Positions 1-7,207 of a DNA stretch of 17,013 bases are shown here, in pieces. Positions within the stretch are counted from its first letter, which is position 1; each line of letters opens with the position of its first letter. Below the pieces are notes generated by a model. That model did no database searches. It saw only the letters and a list, made by a program, of their open reading frames with translations, and was not told where the DNA came from. The translations under genes and the position numbers were made by a program. This DNA is from DATDCV01 sp036524155. GTDB lineage: Bacteria > Verrucomicrobiota > Verrucomicrobiia > Limisphaerales > UBA8199. The stretch spans positions 1 through 17,013 of the forward strand of contig DATDCV010000525.1 of assembly GCA_036524155.1 (NCBI GenBank), given 5' to 3'.

Positions 1-18
1 CGCGGTGGAACGCGTCCC
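1..18. repeat. possible cut end of a palindromic intergenic repeat
   Basis: CGCG (1-4), GTGGAA, CGCG (11-14) and then TCCC looks like the right part of a hairpin whose left half lies outside the window. No upstream gene end is convincing in 1-52. Only half is visible, so this is a weak call. Confidence 0.2.
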
Positions 19-52
19 TACCAGTAATGACTGAACAAGAAAGGACGATACT

Positions 53-733
53 ATGTTAGAACAAGCTTTTGATGCTCTGAAAACCTACGACTATGGCATG
101 GACCGCCATGTCCTCGACCCCATCGACGACGCCGTCGTCAAGACGCGCAACGACCCCGCGGCGCGCAAGGAGATCGAGTCCAAGCTGCTGGCGGTGCTGC
201 AAAGCAACGCACCCCGCGACGCCAAAGACTACGCCTGCCGGCAATTACGCACGATGGGCACGGCGGCGTGTGTCCCGACACTGGAGAAACTTCTGCCCGA
301 CCCGGACCTCTCCCACATGGCCCGCTACGCCCTCGAGCGCATTCCCGACCCTCAGGCCGGCCAGGCCCTCGAACGCCAGCTCCGCAAACTCAGCGGCAAC
401 CTCAAAGTCGGTGTCATCTCTTCCCTCGGCACTCGCGGCCAGGCGGTGAGCGCCCTGCGACCGCTGTTGAAAGACCCCGACGACGCCGTCGCCAGGGCTG
501 CCGCCATCGCCCTGGGCCGCATCGGCTCACTCGACGCGAATAAAGCCTTGAGTTCCGCCAGTCCCCGCCCGGCTCTCGTGAGCGTGTTCGCCGACGCCTC
601 GCTGGCTTGCGCCGAGAAACTGCTCGCCGCCGGCCGCCCCAAGGATGCCAAGGCCACCTACGAACGGCTGCTGAAGAACAAACCCTCCGATGTGATTCGC
701 CAGGCCGCCGAACGTGGCCTAAAATGCTGCTAG
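53..733 (+). CDS. HEAT-repeat protein
   Basis: 226-residue alpha-helical repeat protein without a signal peptide or membrane span. Repeated helix pairs of HEAT/PBS-lyase type are visible from about residue 40 to 165, for example around AARKEIESKLLAVL (36-49), CVPTLEKLL (73-81) and DDAVARAAAIALGRIGS (143-159). Residues 182-222 look more like a TPR helix pair (LAAGRPKDAKATYERLL). Such scaffolds normally bind other proteins; no catalytic motif is seen, so the partner is unknown. The ATG at 53 is well supported by AAGGA at 41-45 with 7 nt spacing. The protein ends in Lys-Cys-Cys. Ten bases after the stop is a 7-bp hairpin (743-761). The next gene starts 247 bp away, so close operon coupling is not obvious. 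Fold confident, role unknown. Confidence 0.85.
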   Translation: MLEQAFDALKTYDYGMDRHVLDPIDDAVVKTRNDPAARKEIESKLLAVLQSNAPRDAKDYACRQLRTMGTAACVPTLEKLLPDPDLSHMARYALERIPDPQAGQALERQLRKLSGNLKVGVISSLGTRGQAVSALRPLLKDPDDAVARAAAIALGRIGSLDANKALSSASPRPALVSVFADASLACAEKLLAAGRPKDAKATYERLLKNKPSDVIRQAAERGLKCC

Positions 734-742
734 CCCCGGACA

Positions 743-761
743 GGGCACGCTCTCCGTGCCC
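743..761 (+). terminator. hairpin just after the HEAT-repeat gene
   Basis: Perfect 7-bp stem GGGCACG (743-749) and CGTGCCC (755-761) around a 5-nt loop, starting 10 nt after the HEAT gene stop codon. No T-run follows, so it is either a weak or factor-assisted terminator or a 3'-end stabilising structure. Confidence 0.35.
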
Positions 762-812
762 GCGGACCAACGAGCGGCCTCAAACGCCAGCACCCGGAGT
801 ATGTGCCCGGAC

Positions 813-890
813 GGCTGGAGTCCAACCCTCCGGCCGCGCCGTCACGGCCCAGCGTTCTCACTCAAGTTTTCCGCCGCTTGGATTCCAGCC
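813..890. repeat. imperfect palindromic intergenic element
   Basis: GGCTGGAG (813-820) can pair with CTCCGGCC (828-835), eight pairs including one G-T, around a 7-nt loop. The same left arm, extended to GGCTGGAGTCC (813-823), is also an 11-base inverted match with one mismatch to GGATTCCAGCC (880-890). The two pairings are mutually exclusive. The element lies in the non-coding gap 734-980, and no gene is credible there. It could be a dispersed palindromic repeat; other genomic copies cannot be checked here. Confidence 0.35.
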
Positions 891-980
891 CCTCGTCTCC
901 GAGCCGGGTAGTCCTGTGTTCCACTCTCGCGCGCGCATGCGGTCTTGCAAAACTCGCCGGATCAGGTATCGCTTCGGCTG

Positions 981-1952
981 ATGAACAAACAAGCAACGAA
1001 GTCGGTTTACAGCCGTCGCGAGTTCTCGAAGCTAGCCCTGTTCACGGTGAGCGGCGCAACCAGCCTGCCCTTCCTTGGCCGGCTGCGCGCCGCCGAGGCC
1101 GCCGGCAAGCCCAACTCCAGAGTTGCCGGCGTGCAGATCGGCATGAATGTGCCCTACAGCTTCGGCAAGCCCGAGCTGACCGGCGAGGAGATCCTCAAAA
1201 ACTGCCTCCAAATCGGACTCAGCGCCGTCGAATTGCGCACCCAGAGCGTCGAAGTGTTCATGGGGGCTCCGATCAACCTCATTTTCGTTCCCAAGGCCGC
1301 GCCGAAGTCGGAAGGCGCGGATCGGGCTGAAAAGCTGCGCCAGTGGCGCCGCTCGGCCCCGATGGAACGGGCCAAAGCGTTCCGCAAGATGTACGAGGAC
1401 GCCGGCGTGCTGATCGAGATCGTCAAGGTGGATGGCATCTTCAAGATGTCGCCCGAGGAGCTTGACTACGTGTTCACCCTCGCCAAGACGCTGGGCGGCC
1501 GGGCCATCTCCACCGAGATCTCCCATGCCGAGGAGGACCTGAAACGCGTTGGCCAATTCGCCGACAAACATCAACTCATGGTGGGCTATCATGGCCATGC
1601 GACCACCGGACCCGAGCACTGGGAAAAGGCGTTCAGCCTGGCAAAATACAACGGCGCGAACGTCGATATCGGACATTTCATCGCCGGTCTGAACACCTCG
1701 CCGATTCCGTTCCTCAAGCAGTATCACGAGCGGGTCGCCCATGTGCACATCAAAGACCGCAAGCTCAACAACGGACCCAACACGCCGTTCGGGCAGGGCG
1801 ATACGCCGATCGTTGAAACGTTGCGCCTGATCCGCGACAACCACTGGAAGATCCAGGCAACCATTGAGTTTGAATACAAAGTGCCCACCGGGTCCGACCG
1901 GAATACGGAATTAAAGCGGGCTATCCAGTTCTGCAAGGACGCGCTCGTTTGA
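981..1952 (+). CDS. Tat-exported sugar phosphate isomerase/epimerase-like TIM-barrel protein
   Basis: 323 residues from ATG 981. A twin-arginine signal SRREFSK (11-17) precedes a hydrophobic stretch (18-34) and a likely cleavage after the Ala-rich LRAAEAAG (35-42), so the protein is probably exported folded. The rest has the xylose-isomerase-like (AP endonuclease 2) TIM-barrel pattern: ELRTQSV near 85-90, a glutamate in ISTEISH (177-182), HGH (204-206), NVDIGHF (227-233), HVHIKD (254-259) and IEFEY (295-299). The acidic and histidine residues in these strands are the usual divalent-metal ligands. Members act on sugars, inositols or related polyols; the substrate cannot be read from sequence. 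An in-frame TTG at 945 would add 12 residues before the Tat motif without benefit. No strong Shine-Dalgarno is visible at either start. The gene converges on mscS. Confidence 0.88.
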   Translation: MNKQATKSVYSRREFSKLALFTVSGATSLPFLGRLRAAEAAGKPNSRVAGVQIGMNVPYSFGKPELTGEEILKNCLQIGLSAVELRTQSVEVFMGAPINLIFVPKAAPKSEGADRAEKLRQWRRSAPMERAKAFRKMYEDAGVLIEIVKVDGIFKMSPEELDYVFTLAKTLGGRAISTEISHAEEDLKRVGQFADKHQLMVGYHGHATTGPEHWEKAFSLAKYNGANVDIGHFIAGLNTSPIPFLKQYHERVAHVHIKDRKLNNGPNTPFGQGDTPIVETLRLIRDNHWKIQATIEFEYKVPTGSDRNTELKRAIQFCKDALV

Positions 1953-1956
1953 GAAG

Positions 1957-1982
1957 GCCGACAGGGTGCTGAAGTCGGCACC
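1957..1982. terminator. candidate hairpin between convergent genes
   Basis: GCCGAC (1957-1962) pairs with GTCGGC (1974-1979). A competing stem GGTGC (1965-1969) / GCACC (1978-1982) overlaps it. It sits just 3' of the TIM-barrel gene and faces the end of mscS. There is no T-run on either strand, so a shared weak terminator is only a possibility. Confidence 0.25.
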
Positions 1983-2000
1983 AACCCGGGACTAGCTCAC

Positions 2001-3299
2001 TTACGTTCTTGACCCGGTTGCCTCGGCCGCGGGGGCGGCCGGGGCGACGCGCCATTGCGAGTCCTGGCGCAGATATACGGTTTGGCTGGGGAATGCGAAG
2101 TTAATCCCTTCGGCGTCGAACCGGCGTTTCAGTTCGAGGTTGAGGATTTGAAATCCCAACAAATATTCGTTGTAGTCGGTGGAATTCCACCAATGAACCA
2201 CGAGGATATTGAGGGAGGAACTCTCGAATTTATTGAAGCCCACCAGCAGGTCGGCGGTTTTGGGATGCGGGCGGTAAATCTCGTTAATAATCTGCATGGC
2301 GCGCTCGATCTGCTGGGAGGGGGTGTCGTAGGTCACACCGATGTTCATCACCGTTTTGATGTTGGGCCGCTTGCTCACGTTGATGATGTTGGCGTTGGCC
2401 ATGTTCTTGTTGGGGATCGTCACCAGGAAGCCATCGAGGTTCCGCACCCGGGTGCTGCGCAGACCAATCACCTCCACCGTGCCGTCAATCGAATCCAACT
2501 GGATACGGTCGCCGACGCGAAACGGTTTGTCGGCGAAAATCGCGACGGCCCCAAACAGATTGGAGAGCGTATCCTGGGCCGCAAGACCGACGGCCAGGCC
2601 GCCGATCGACAGAGACGCCAGGAGGCCGGTCACATTCATTCCCAGGTTTTGGGAAGTGACGAGGACTGAGACGACCAGGACAAAAATCTTCAGCGTTTTG
2701 CGAATGATGGGGAAGAGGTGGAGGTCAAGCACGCCCTCGTGGGTGGCTTCGACTCGTTGCTGCCACAGGCCCATGAGGAGGTCAACGAACTTGATGGCGA
2801 CGTAGGTCAGGGAACCGGCGACGATGAGTTTGAGGCCATTGGAAATGAAGATGGCGGCCCAGGCCGGCCAGGCGAACACCCGCAGTCCGACGTGGAGAAA
2901 AATAACAAAGGAGATGATCTTAACCGGCCCGTGCAGCAGGTCCAACATGAGATCATCGAACCGGGTCTGGGTTTTCGCCGCCCATTTCCGAAGCTGCACC
3001 TGGATGACATAGTCCAGCAGCTTGGAGATATAGAACGCCAGCACGATGTAAATCAGCGAGGCGAGGTATTGCCAAAGCGGGTTACCCAGGACGCTGATGT
3101 GCAGCCACGGGAGCCGATCCAGGCCGAAGGTCATCCAGGTACGTTCCACGGTCTCGGCGGCCGCGGGAGCAACCGGTGCGGCGGGCGCGTTAGTAACCGC
3201 TTCGGCCGCGCGCGAGCCCCAAGCCGTTGAGAGCGCCAGGAGGGCTCCAGCCACCGTCCAAACGCTCCCTCGCCACCGATTTCTCAGCTTCCTAATCAT
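2001..3299 (-). CDS. MscS-family small-conductance mechanosensitive channel
   Basis: 432-residue membrane protein of the MscS family, which opens under membrane tension and releases solutes after osmotic downshock. A signal peptide (about 11-32) is followed by a short Ala/Pro-rich periplasmic stretch. Hydrophobic spans lie near 78-99, 127-147, 149-177 and 202-218. The pore-lining TM3 with its Gly/Ala packing pattern (GLLASLSIGGLAVGLAAQDT, 225-244) runs into the conserved NLFGAVAIFADKPFRVGDRI. The beta domain (262-310) and cytoplasmic cage domain (315-410) follow, with a variable Ala/Pro tail. It is larger than E. coli MscS (286 residues) because of the extra N-terminal spans. ATG 3299 is used although no clear Shine-Dalgarno precedes it. 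The gene lies 51 bp downstream of the IMP dehydrogenase gene on the same strand, with a weak hairpin between them. Confidence 0.95.
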   Translation of the reverse strand: MIRKLRNRWRGSVWTVAGALLALSTAWGSRAAEAVTNAPAAPVAPAAAETVERTWMTFGLDRLPWLHISVLGNPLWQYLASLIYIVLAFYISKLLDYVIQVQLRKWAAKTQTRFDDLMLDLLHGPVKIISFVIFLHVGLRVFAWPAWAAIFISNGLKLIVAGSLTYVAIKFVDLLMGLWQQRVEATHEGVLDLHLFPIIRKTLKIFVLVVSVLVTSQNLGMNVTGLLASLSIGGLAVGLAAQDTLSNLFGAVAIFADKPFRVGDRIQLDSIDGTVEVIGLRSTRVRNLDGFLVTIPNKNMANANIINVSKRPNIKTVMNIGVTYDTPSQQIERAMQIINEIYRPHPKTADLLVGFNKFESSSLNILVVHWWNSTDYNEYLLGFQILNLELKRRFDAEGINFAFPSQTVYLRQDSQWRVAPAAPAAEATGSRT

Positions 3300-3323
3300 C
3301 GGACTATGCCCAAGTTTCGTGAT

Positions 3324-3352
3324 CGTAACAAAAGCTTCCAGCGGAGCAAGCT
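3324..3352 (-). terminator. weak terminator-like hairpin after the IMP dehydrogenase gene
   Basis: Read on the minus strand, AGCT, a 3-nt bulge, TCC, a GCT loop, GGA and AGCT are followed by TTTGTT. The stem is short and bulged and overlaps the guaB stop codon, so it may reduce rather than block read-through into mscS. Confidence 0.3.
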
Positions 3353-4931
3353 AGCTGCCCGCCTTCAGTTCCACAACATCGTGGGGCGCGGCTTCGCGCT
3401 GCCCCGCGGGGCTGACCCGTATAAACCGCGCTTTTTCTGTCAACTGAGTAAGGCTGGGTGCGCCGAGGTAGCCCATGCCCGACTGAATTCCGCCGATCAA
3501 CAGCGCCAGCACCCGGTCAACTGAAGCGCTGACTTCTTTGAGCGCTTCGACGCCCTCCGGCGCCACTTTGGCCGCGGTGTTGTTGGTGTGCCCATAGCGC
3601 GCGGCAGAACCGGCTTTCATCGCGGCGAAACTGCCCATGCCGCGATATTGCTTGTAGAGCTTGCCGCTGAATTCCATCACCTCCCCGGGAGCCTCGGGGC
3701 AGCCGGCGAGAATGCCCCCGCAGATGACCGCGTTGGCCAGCGTCAATGCTTTGACGATGTCCCCGGACTTGGTGATGCCGCCGTCGGCGACGATTGCGAC
3801 CCGCTTTTTTTGGGCGGCGCGCGAACAAACATACAGGGCGGTCAGTTGCGGGATGCCTACGCCCGCGACGATGCGCGTCGTGCAGATTGAGCCGGGCCCC
3901 TGTCCTACTTTGATTACATTCGCGCCGCAGTCGGCCAGGAACTCCACCCCCGCACCGCTGGTGACATTGCCGGCGATGATTGGGAGCTTGGGAAACGCGT
4001 CCCGCAGGACCCGCACGGTATCCCCGACACCGCGGCTGAACCCGTGCGCCGTGGACACCGCTACCGCGTCCAACCCGCGCTCGACCAGCGCGCCGACGTG
4101 GGTCAGGATCCGGTCGCGGTCCAGCTCGCCGAACGCGTTGCGCGTGGTCGACACCGCCGCGCCGCATACCAGGCGGAAGTGCGCGTCGCGGGCCGGCTTG
4201 AACTGCGCGTTTCGCTCCTGGCTGATTCGTTCCACGTCGCTCAACGTGAACAGTCCGTGCAGGTAGTCCTGCTCGTCCACGACCAGCAGTTTGTGAATGC
4301 CGGGGTGATCGGTGAAGAACTTGTCGGCTTTGGCAATCGGGTCGCGGCCCAGTTCCTTCTTTTGGATTGTCTGGACCTGGTTGCGCGGCGTGAGCGCGTC
4401 GGCCACTTTGCGCTTGGCATAGCGCTGTTTGACGACGTGGCCCGGCAGCAGGCCCACGAGCCGGCCCTGGTCGTCCACGACCGGAAAGGTGCTGAATGCG
4501 AAATGTTTCTTCTCGATCAGCGCCAGGACATCGCCGATGAACTGGGCGGGGGTGGCTTTGATGGGCTCCTGGATCAAGCCGTGCACGTGGTTCTTGACGC
4601 GGCTCACGGCCGAGAGTTGCTCTCGGTCGGCCATGTTGTAGTGAATCAGACCGAGGCCGCCGTTGAGCGCCATGCCGATCGCCATGCGCGATTCGGTGAC
4701 CGTGTCCATATCGGCCGAAATGATCGGGATGTTGAGGTGCAGGCCCTCAGCCAGCGTCACATCCAACTGCGTCTCGCGGGGAAGGACTTCCGAATACAGG
4801 GTGGCCAGCGTAACGTCGTCGTAGGTCAACCCAATGTTGTTGTAGGCCGGGAAAAAGGCGTCCGCCGCCTTGTAAAACTTGGAATCGAGGCTGTCAGGCT
4901 CTTTGATTGCTGCCATGTCGGAAAATGCCAA
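3351..4931 (-). CDS. guaB: IMP dehydrogenase with CBS domains (divergent)
   Basis: 526 residues. IMP dehydrogenase oxidises IMP to XMP with NAD, the committed step to guanine nucleotides. Visible landmarks: N-terminal LTYDDVTL (35-42), MDTVTES (75-81), tandem CBS domains (about 122-245), the phosphate/catalytic loop GPGSICTTR (345-353) with Cys350, VADGGITKSGD (381-391), RGMGSFAAM (430-438), the flap dyad Arg445-Tyr446, KVAPEGVE (455-462) and APHDV (515-519). Odd points: the normally acidic residue before the 'HG' motif is Ser293 (AVSTAHGFS), and the usual GIGPGS is GQGPGS. The second half of the PEGxEGxVxYKG motif is absent. The TTG start at 4931 is preferred because AGGGAGG lies 5 nt upstream; ATG 4916 would lie 20 nt from it. 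GMP reductase is unlikely, given the CBS pair and flap. Confidence 0.92.
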   Translation of the reverse strand: MAFSDMAAIKEPDSLDSKFYKAADAFFPAYNNIGLTYDDVTLATLYSEVLPRETQLDVTLAEGLHLNIPIISADMDTVTESRMAIGMALNGGLGLIHYNMADREQLSAVSRVKNHVHGLIQEPIKATPAQFIGDVLALIEKKHFAFSTFPVVDDQGRLVGLLPGHVVKQRYAKRKVADALTPRNQVQTIQKKELGRDPIAKADKFFTDHPGIHKLLVVDEQDYLHGLFTLSDVERISQERNAQFKPARDAHFRLVCGAAVSTTRNAFGELDRDRILTHVGALVERGLDAVAVSTAHGFSRGVGDTVRVLRDAFPKLPIIAGNVTSGAGVEFLADCGANVIKVGQGPGSICTTRIVAGVGIPQLTALYVCSRAAQKKRVAIVADGGITKSGDIVKALTLANAVICGGILAGCPEAPGEVMEFSGKLYKQYRGMGSFAAMKAGSAARYGHTNNTAAKVAPEGVEALKEVSASVDRVLALLIGGIQSGMGYLGAPSLTQLTEKARFIRVSPAGQREAAPHDVVELKAGS

Positions 4932-4936
4932 AGCCG

Positions 4937-4943
4937 CCTCCCT
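4937..4943 (-). promoter_or_regulatory. Shine-Dalgarno site that selects the TTG start of guaB
   Basis: AGGGAGG on the minus strand, 5 nt before TTG 4931. Its spacing to the first ATG (4916) would be 20 nt, so the TTG start is favoured. Confidence 0.7.
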
Positions 4944-4974
4944 GTTGGCAAGAGCAAATGGGCGAGTTTGAGAG

Positions 4975-4998
4975 CTCGGCCCGGCCGGCGAAGCCGAG
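4975..4998 (-). other. hairpin between LamG gene stop and guaB start
   Basis: CTCGGC (4975-4980) and GCCGAG (4993-4998) form a 6-bp stem around a 12-nt loop containing the palindrome CCGGCCGG. It lies 3' of the LamG gene and in the leader of guaB. No T-run follows on the minus strand. It could terminate the upstream transcript or simply be leader structure; no known riboswitch was recognised. Confidence 0.3.
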
Positions 4999-5017
4999 TC
5001 GCGGCCCGGAAAGCACG

Positions 5018-7000
5018 CTACTGCGGTGTTGAATTGGTGACCACCACCCGGTAGAACCTCTGCGCCTGCCCGGGAAGGACGGTGTCATTGGTGCAAAAGC
5101 GGTTGCCGTCGCCTGCGAGCCAGTTCGGCGTGAATGGCACCCATTGGTTCGTTGCCAGGGCGGACTTGTACTGCAACTGGTACCAGTTCGTGGTCAGCGT
5201 GCCCCAGCACAATTCGGCTTGCGAGCCTCCGACCTGGTGGATTTCCAGAACCGGCCTCCCGCAGAGAGCATGAACGACGTCCTCTCCGCTGATGGGCACC
5301 GTGGCAGCGGTTCCGAATAACGTTCCGTGGTGTCCGTGTCCAGTCAGGTCGGCAGCGTTGCCGGAATCAAAGCTCCAGTACCCAGCCAGATTCGGTTCGC
5401 TCCCGGACAACCGGCAATACATGCTTTCACGAACCTCGGTTTGAGTGCGGGCTTTGCTCCAGATGCGGACCTCGTCCAGGAAGCCGTGTGCGTACAGAGA
5501 AGGTGAGATTTCTGCGCGGCCAAACCGCACCGGTAAGGCAGTCTGCCGCAGCAGGGTTCCGGCCAGCGGCGTGCCGGAAGCTCGCGTGGTTGTTTCGGCC
5601 AACACCCCGTTGATGAAGAGTTGAACCACACCCTGAGTGCTGGAAAAGCACCCTGCGATGTGAACCCACGTGTTTTCGGCAGCCCCTGCGTCGACCCAGG
5701 TCCAATCCCCATTGTTCAGGAATACAATGAAACGAACACTGGTTCCCGGTCCCGCCGAATCGGCATTTGCGACCCACTGCAATTCATACGAGCGTTCACT
5801 GTTACCCACGAGGTTGTCGCTCTTGTTGATGAAGAGAGAGTTATTCTGGCTGCCCGCTTGCGGGTATATCCATGCCTCAACGGTAAATTCGGCCGGGTTC
5901 TGCAGATCGGCTGCGCTTGGGACGCTCACATAAGCGCTGGTTCCGTCGAGGGAGAGAACGAGGTTCGTCTCGTAGGTCAGCGGGGTCACCACCAAATCGC
6001 ACGGTTGACTGGTGATTGCACCCGCGACATTGCTGACTACAACCGAATAGTGCCCAGCGTCGGTCAGCCTGGCCGCGGTGAGGGAATACGTCGAGTTAGT
6101 CGCGCCGGGGATGGGGACCGAATCCTTTTGCCACGCATAGGTCAGCGGCGGGGTGCCGGTCGCAACGACACTGAACGTGGCTGTGGCCCATTCCGTCACC
6201 GTTTGGCTTTGGGGTTGTTCAACAATGCTCGGCAGTTGGTTCGAGGAAATTGTCCGCACCGAGAGGGAGTTCCACTGCGAGTACCCGGCATAGCCGGGCA
6301 CCCCAGGATAGTTGATTATATCAGTGGCTCTAAGCTTTAGAAAGTTAATCCCGAGCCGATACTCCGTTCCAGGAGCAAACGTATTTGCTGGAATCGTGAC
6401 GGAAGTTGCCAAGCCGTTGAGGGCATTTTGCTGCCCAGGCATTCCGGTCTGGAATACCACTTGGTCGCCAGCCTCGATTTGGACAAAAATGAAGTCCGAG
6501 GTAGTCCCGCCGTCGAAGGGCACCCACTGGAGATTAAAAGGCTTGGCGGGGTCAATCGATTGGCACTGGCCGAAGTTCTGAACCAGGGGAATCGTGGCGT
6601 AGGCATCGCCAGTCAGGTTCAAGCTGAACGTCCTTATGCCATCGGCCAGCGTTTGGACGCGCAGTTTGTATTCTCCATTCGGAAAGTTGGTATTGAAACC
6701 GGACAGCCCGATGTCGTCATCCGTTGTCCAGACGTAGTAGACCTGCTGCGAATCGGTGTAATAGCATGGCAGGGCGATGCTGTTTGGCAGCGTAATACTG
6801 GCGCTGACGACCGCGCCAGGGCTAGTCTGATATACCCTTGCATTGAAAGTATACTTATCGGCCCAGGTGCGGGAGTAAGACGCCGGCCCGGTTTGGGTCC
6901 AGCTTTGACCTTTCGTTACGTAGGCAAACGTCACGTCGGCGGCCGGCAAGCAGAGGGGAGCGAATGCCACGAGGAGTAACACAAAAAGAGTTCGATTCAT
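5018..7000 (-). CDS. secreted Ig-like + LamG domain protein
   Basis: 660 residues from ATG 7000. The signal peptide MNRTLFVLLLVAFAPLCLPA (1-20) implies export. Residues 22-250 are a beta-rich region I cannot assign to a named family (FPNGEYKLRVQTLADGIRTF at 106-125, PAKPFNLQWVPFDGGTTSDF at 151-170). An Ig-like domain spans about 256-340 (ATFSVVATGTPPLTYAWQKD, Cys335). A LamG/concanavalin-A-like domain spans about 346-568 (FTVEAWIYP, WVHIAGCF, LFINGVL, FLDEVRIW, LAGYWSFD). LamG domains typically bind glycans or proteins. The C-terminal module (about 585-655) ends in QRFYRVVVTN. AGGA at 7009-7012, 8 nt upstream, fixes the start; an in-frame upstream start at 7057 would put 19 Arg-rich residues before the signal peptide. 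The gene is 86 bp upstream of guaB but functionally unrelated. Confidence 0.9.
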   Translation of the reverse strand: MNRTLFVLLLVAFAPLCLPAADVTFAYVTKGQSWTQTGPASYSRTWADKYTFNARVYQTSPGAVVSASITLPNSIALPCYYTDSQQVYYVWTTDDDIGLSGFNTNFPNGEYKLRVQTLADGIRTFSLNLTGDAYATIPLVQNFGQCQSIDPAKPFNLQWVPFDGGTTSDFIFVQIEAGDQVVFQTGMPGQQNALNGLATSVTIPANTFAPGTEYRLGINFLKLRATDIINYPGVPGYAGYSQWNSLSVRTISSNQLPSIVEQPQSQTVTEWATATFSVVATGTPPLTYAWQKDSVPIPGATNSTYSLTAARLTDAGHYSVVVSNVAGAITSQPCDLVVTPLTYETNLVLSLDGTSAYVSVPSAADLQNPAEFTVEAWIYPQAGSQNNSLFINKSDNLVGNSERSYELQWVANADSAGPGTSVRFIVFLNNGDWTWVDAGAAENTWVHIAGCFSSTQGVVQLFINGVLAETTTRASGTPLAGTLLRQTALPVRFGRAEISPSLYAHGFLDEVRIWSKARTQTEVRESMYCRLSGSEPNLAGYWSFDSGNAADLTGHGHHGTLFGTAATVPISGEDVVHALCGRPVLEIHQVGGSQAELCWGTLTTNWYQLQYKSALATNQWVPFTPNWLAGDGNRFCTNDTVLPGQAQRFYRVVVTNSTPQ

Positions 7001-7008
7001 GCAAGGTG

Positions 7009-7012
7009 TCCT
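7009..7012 (-). promoter_or_regulatory. Shine-Dalgarno site that selects the LamG protein start
   Basis: AGGA on the minus strand with 8 nt spacing to ATG 7000, directly ahead of the signal peptide. It decides against the in-frame upstream start at 7057. Confidence 0.6.
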
Positions 7013-7089
7013 ATAGCGCAACCGACGCCCTGGCCGACGTAGAGGCGAGACGCCCACACACTCCTCACCAGAGGCACCGCGAAGCGCCC

Positions 7090-7149
7090 GTCGAGAGGAT
7101 ACGCCCAGCTGCGCCCGCTGAGCGGGTACTCAGCGGCTGGGCTCTCGAC
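7090..7149. repeat. nested palindrome upstream of the LamG gene
   Basis: Three concentric arm pairs: GTCGAGAG (7090-7097) with CTCTCGAC (7142-7149), GCCCAG (7103-7108) with CTGGGC (7137-7142), and CCGCTGAG (7115-7122) with CTCAGCGG (7129-7136). The loop is 6 nt, and the outer pairs share base 7142. An alternative hairpin CCCGC-TGA-GCGGG (7114-7126) competes with the inner stem. It lies in the 207-bp gap between the small coupled gene and the LamG gene, where no gene is seen. If transcription runs in from the hydrolase side, this folds in the LamG leader. Neither strand has a T-run after it, so it is not a standard terminator. Confidence 0.6.
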
Positions 7150-7207
7150 AAAAAAGTCCGCGGTATTTCAGTGAGGTCGTAGCCTGAGCCACGCTAAATC
7201 TTTGTTT

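Noticed and set aside
1..34. Tail of an upstream gene ending at TGA 32-34 or TAA 25-27
   Set aside because: Only eight to ten codons are visible in either frame with no recognisable sequence, and the bases look more like a hairpin remnant.
945..980. Upstream TTG start for the Tat-signal isomerase
   Set aside because: It adds 12 residues ahead of a normal Tat signal and has no Shine-Dalgarno; ATG 981 is simpler.
4044..5054. 336-codon open frame on plus, antisense to guaB
   Set aside because: It shadows the unmistakable IMP dehydrogenase motifs on the minus strand; such long antisense frames are expected at this GC content.
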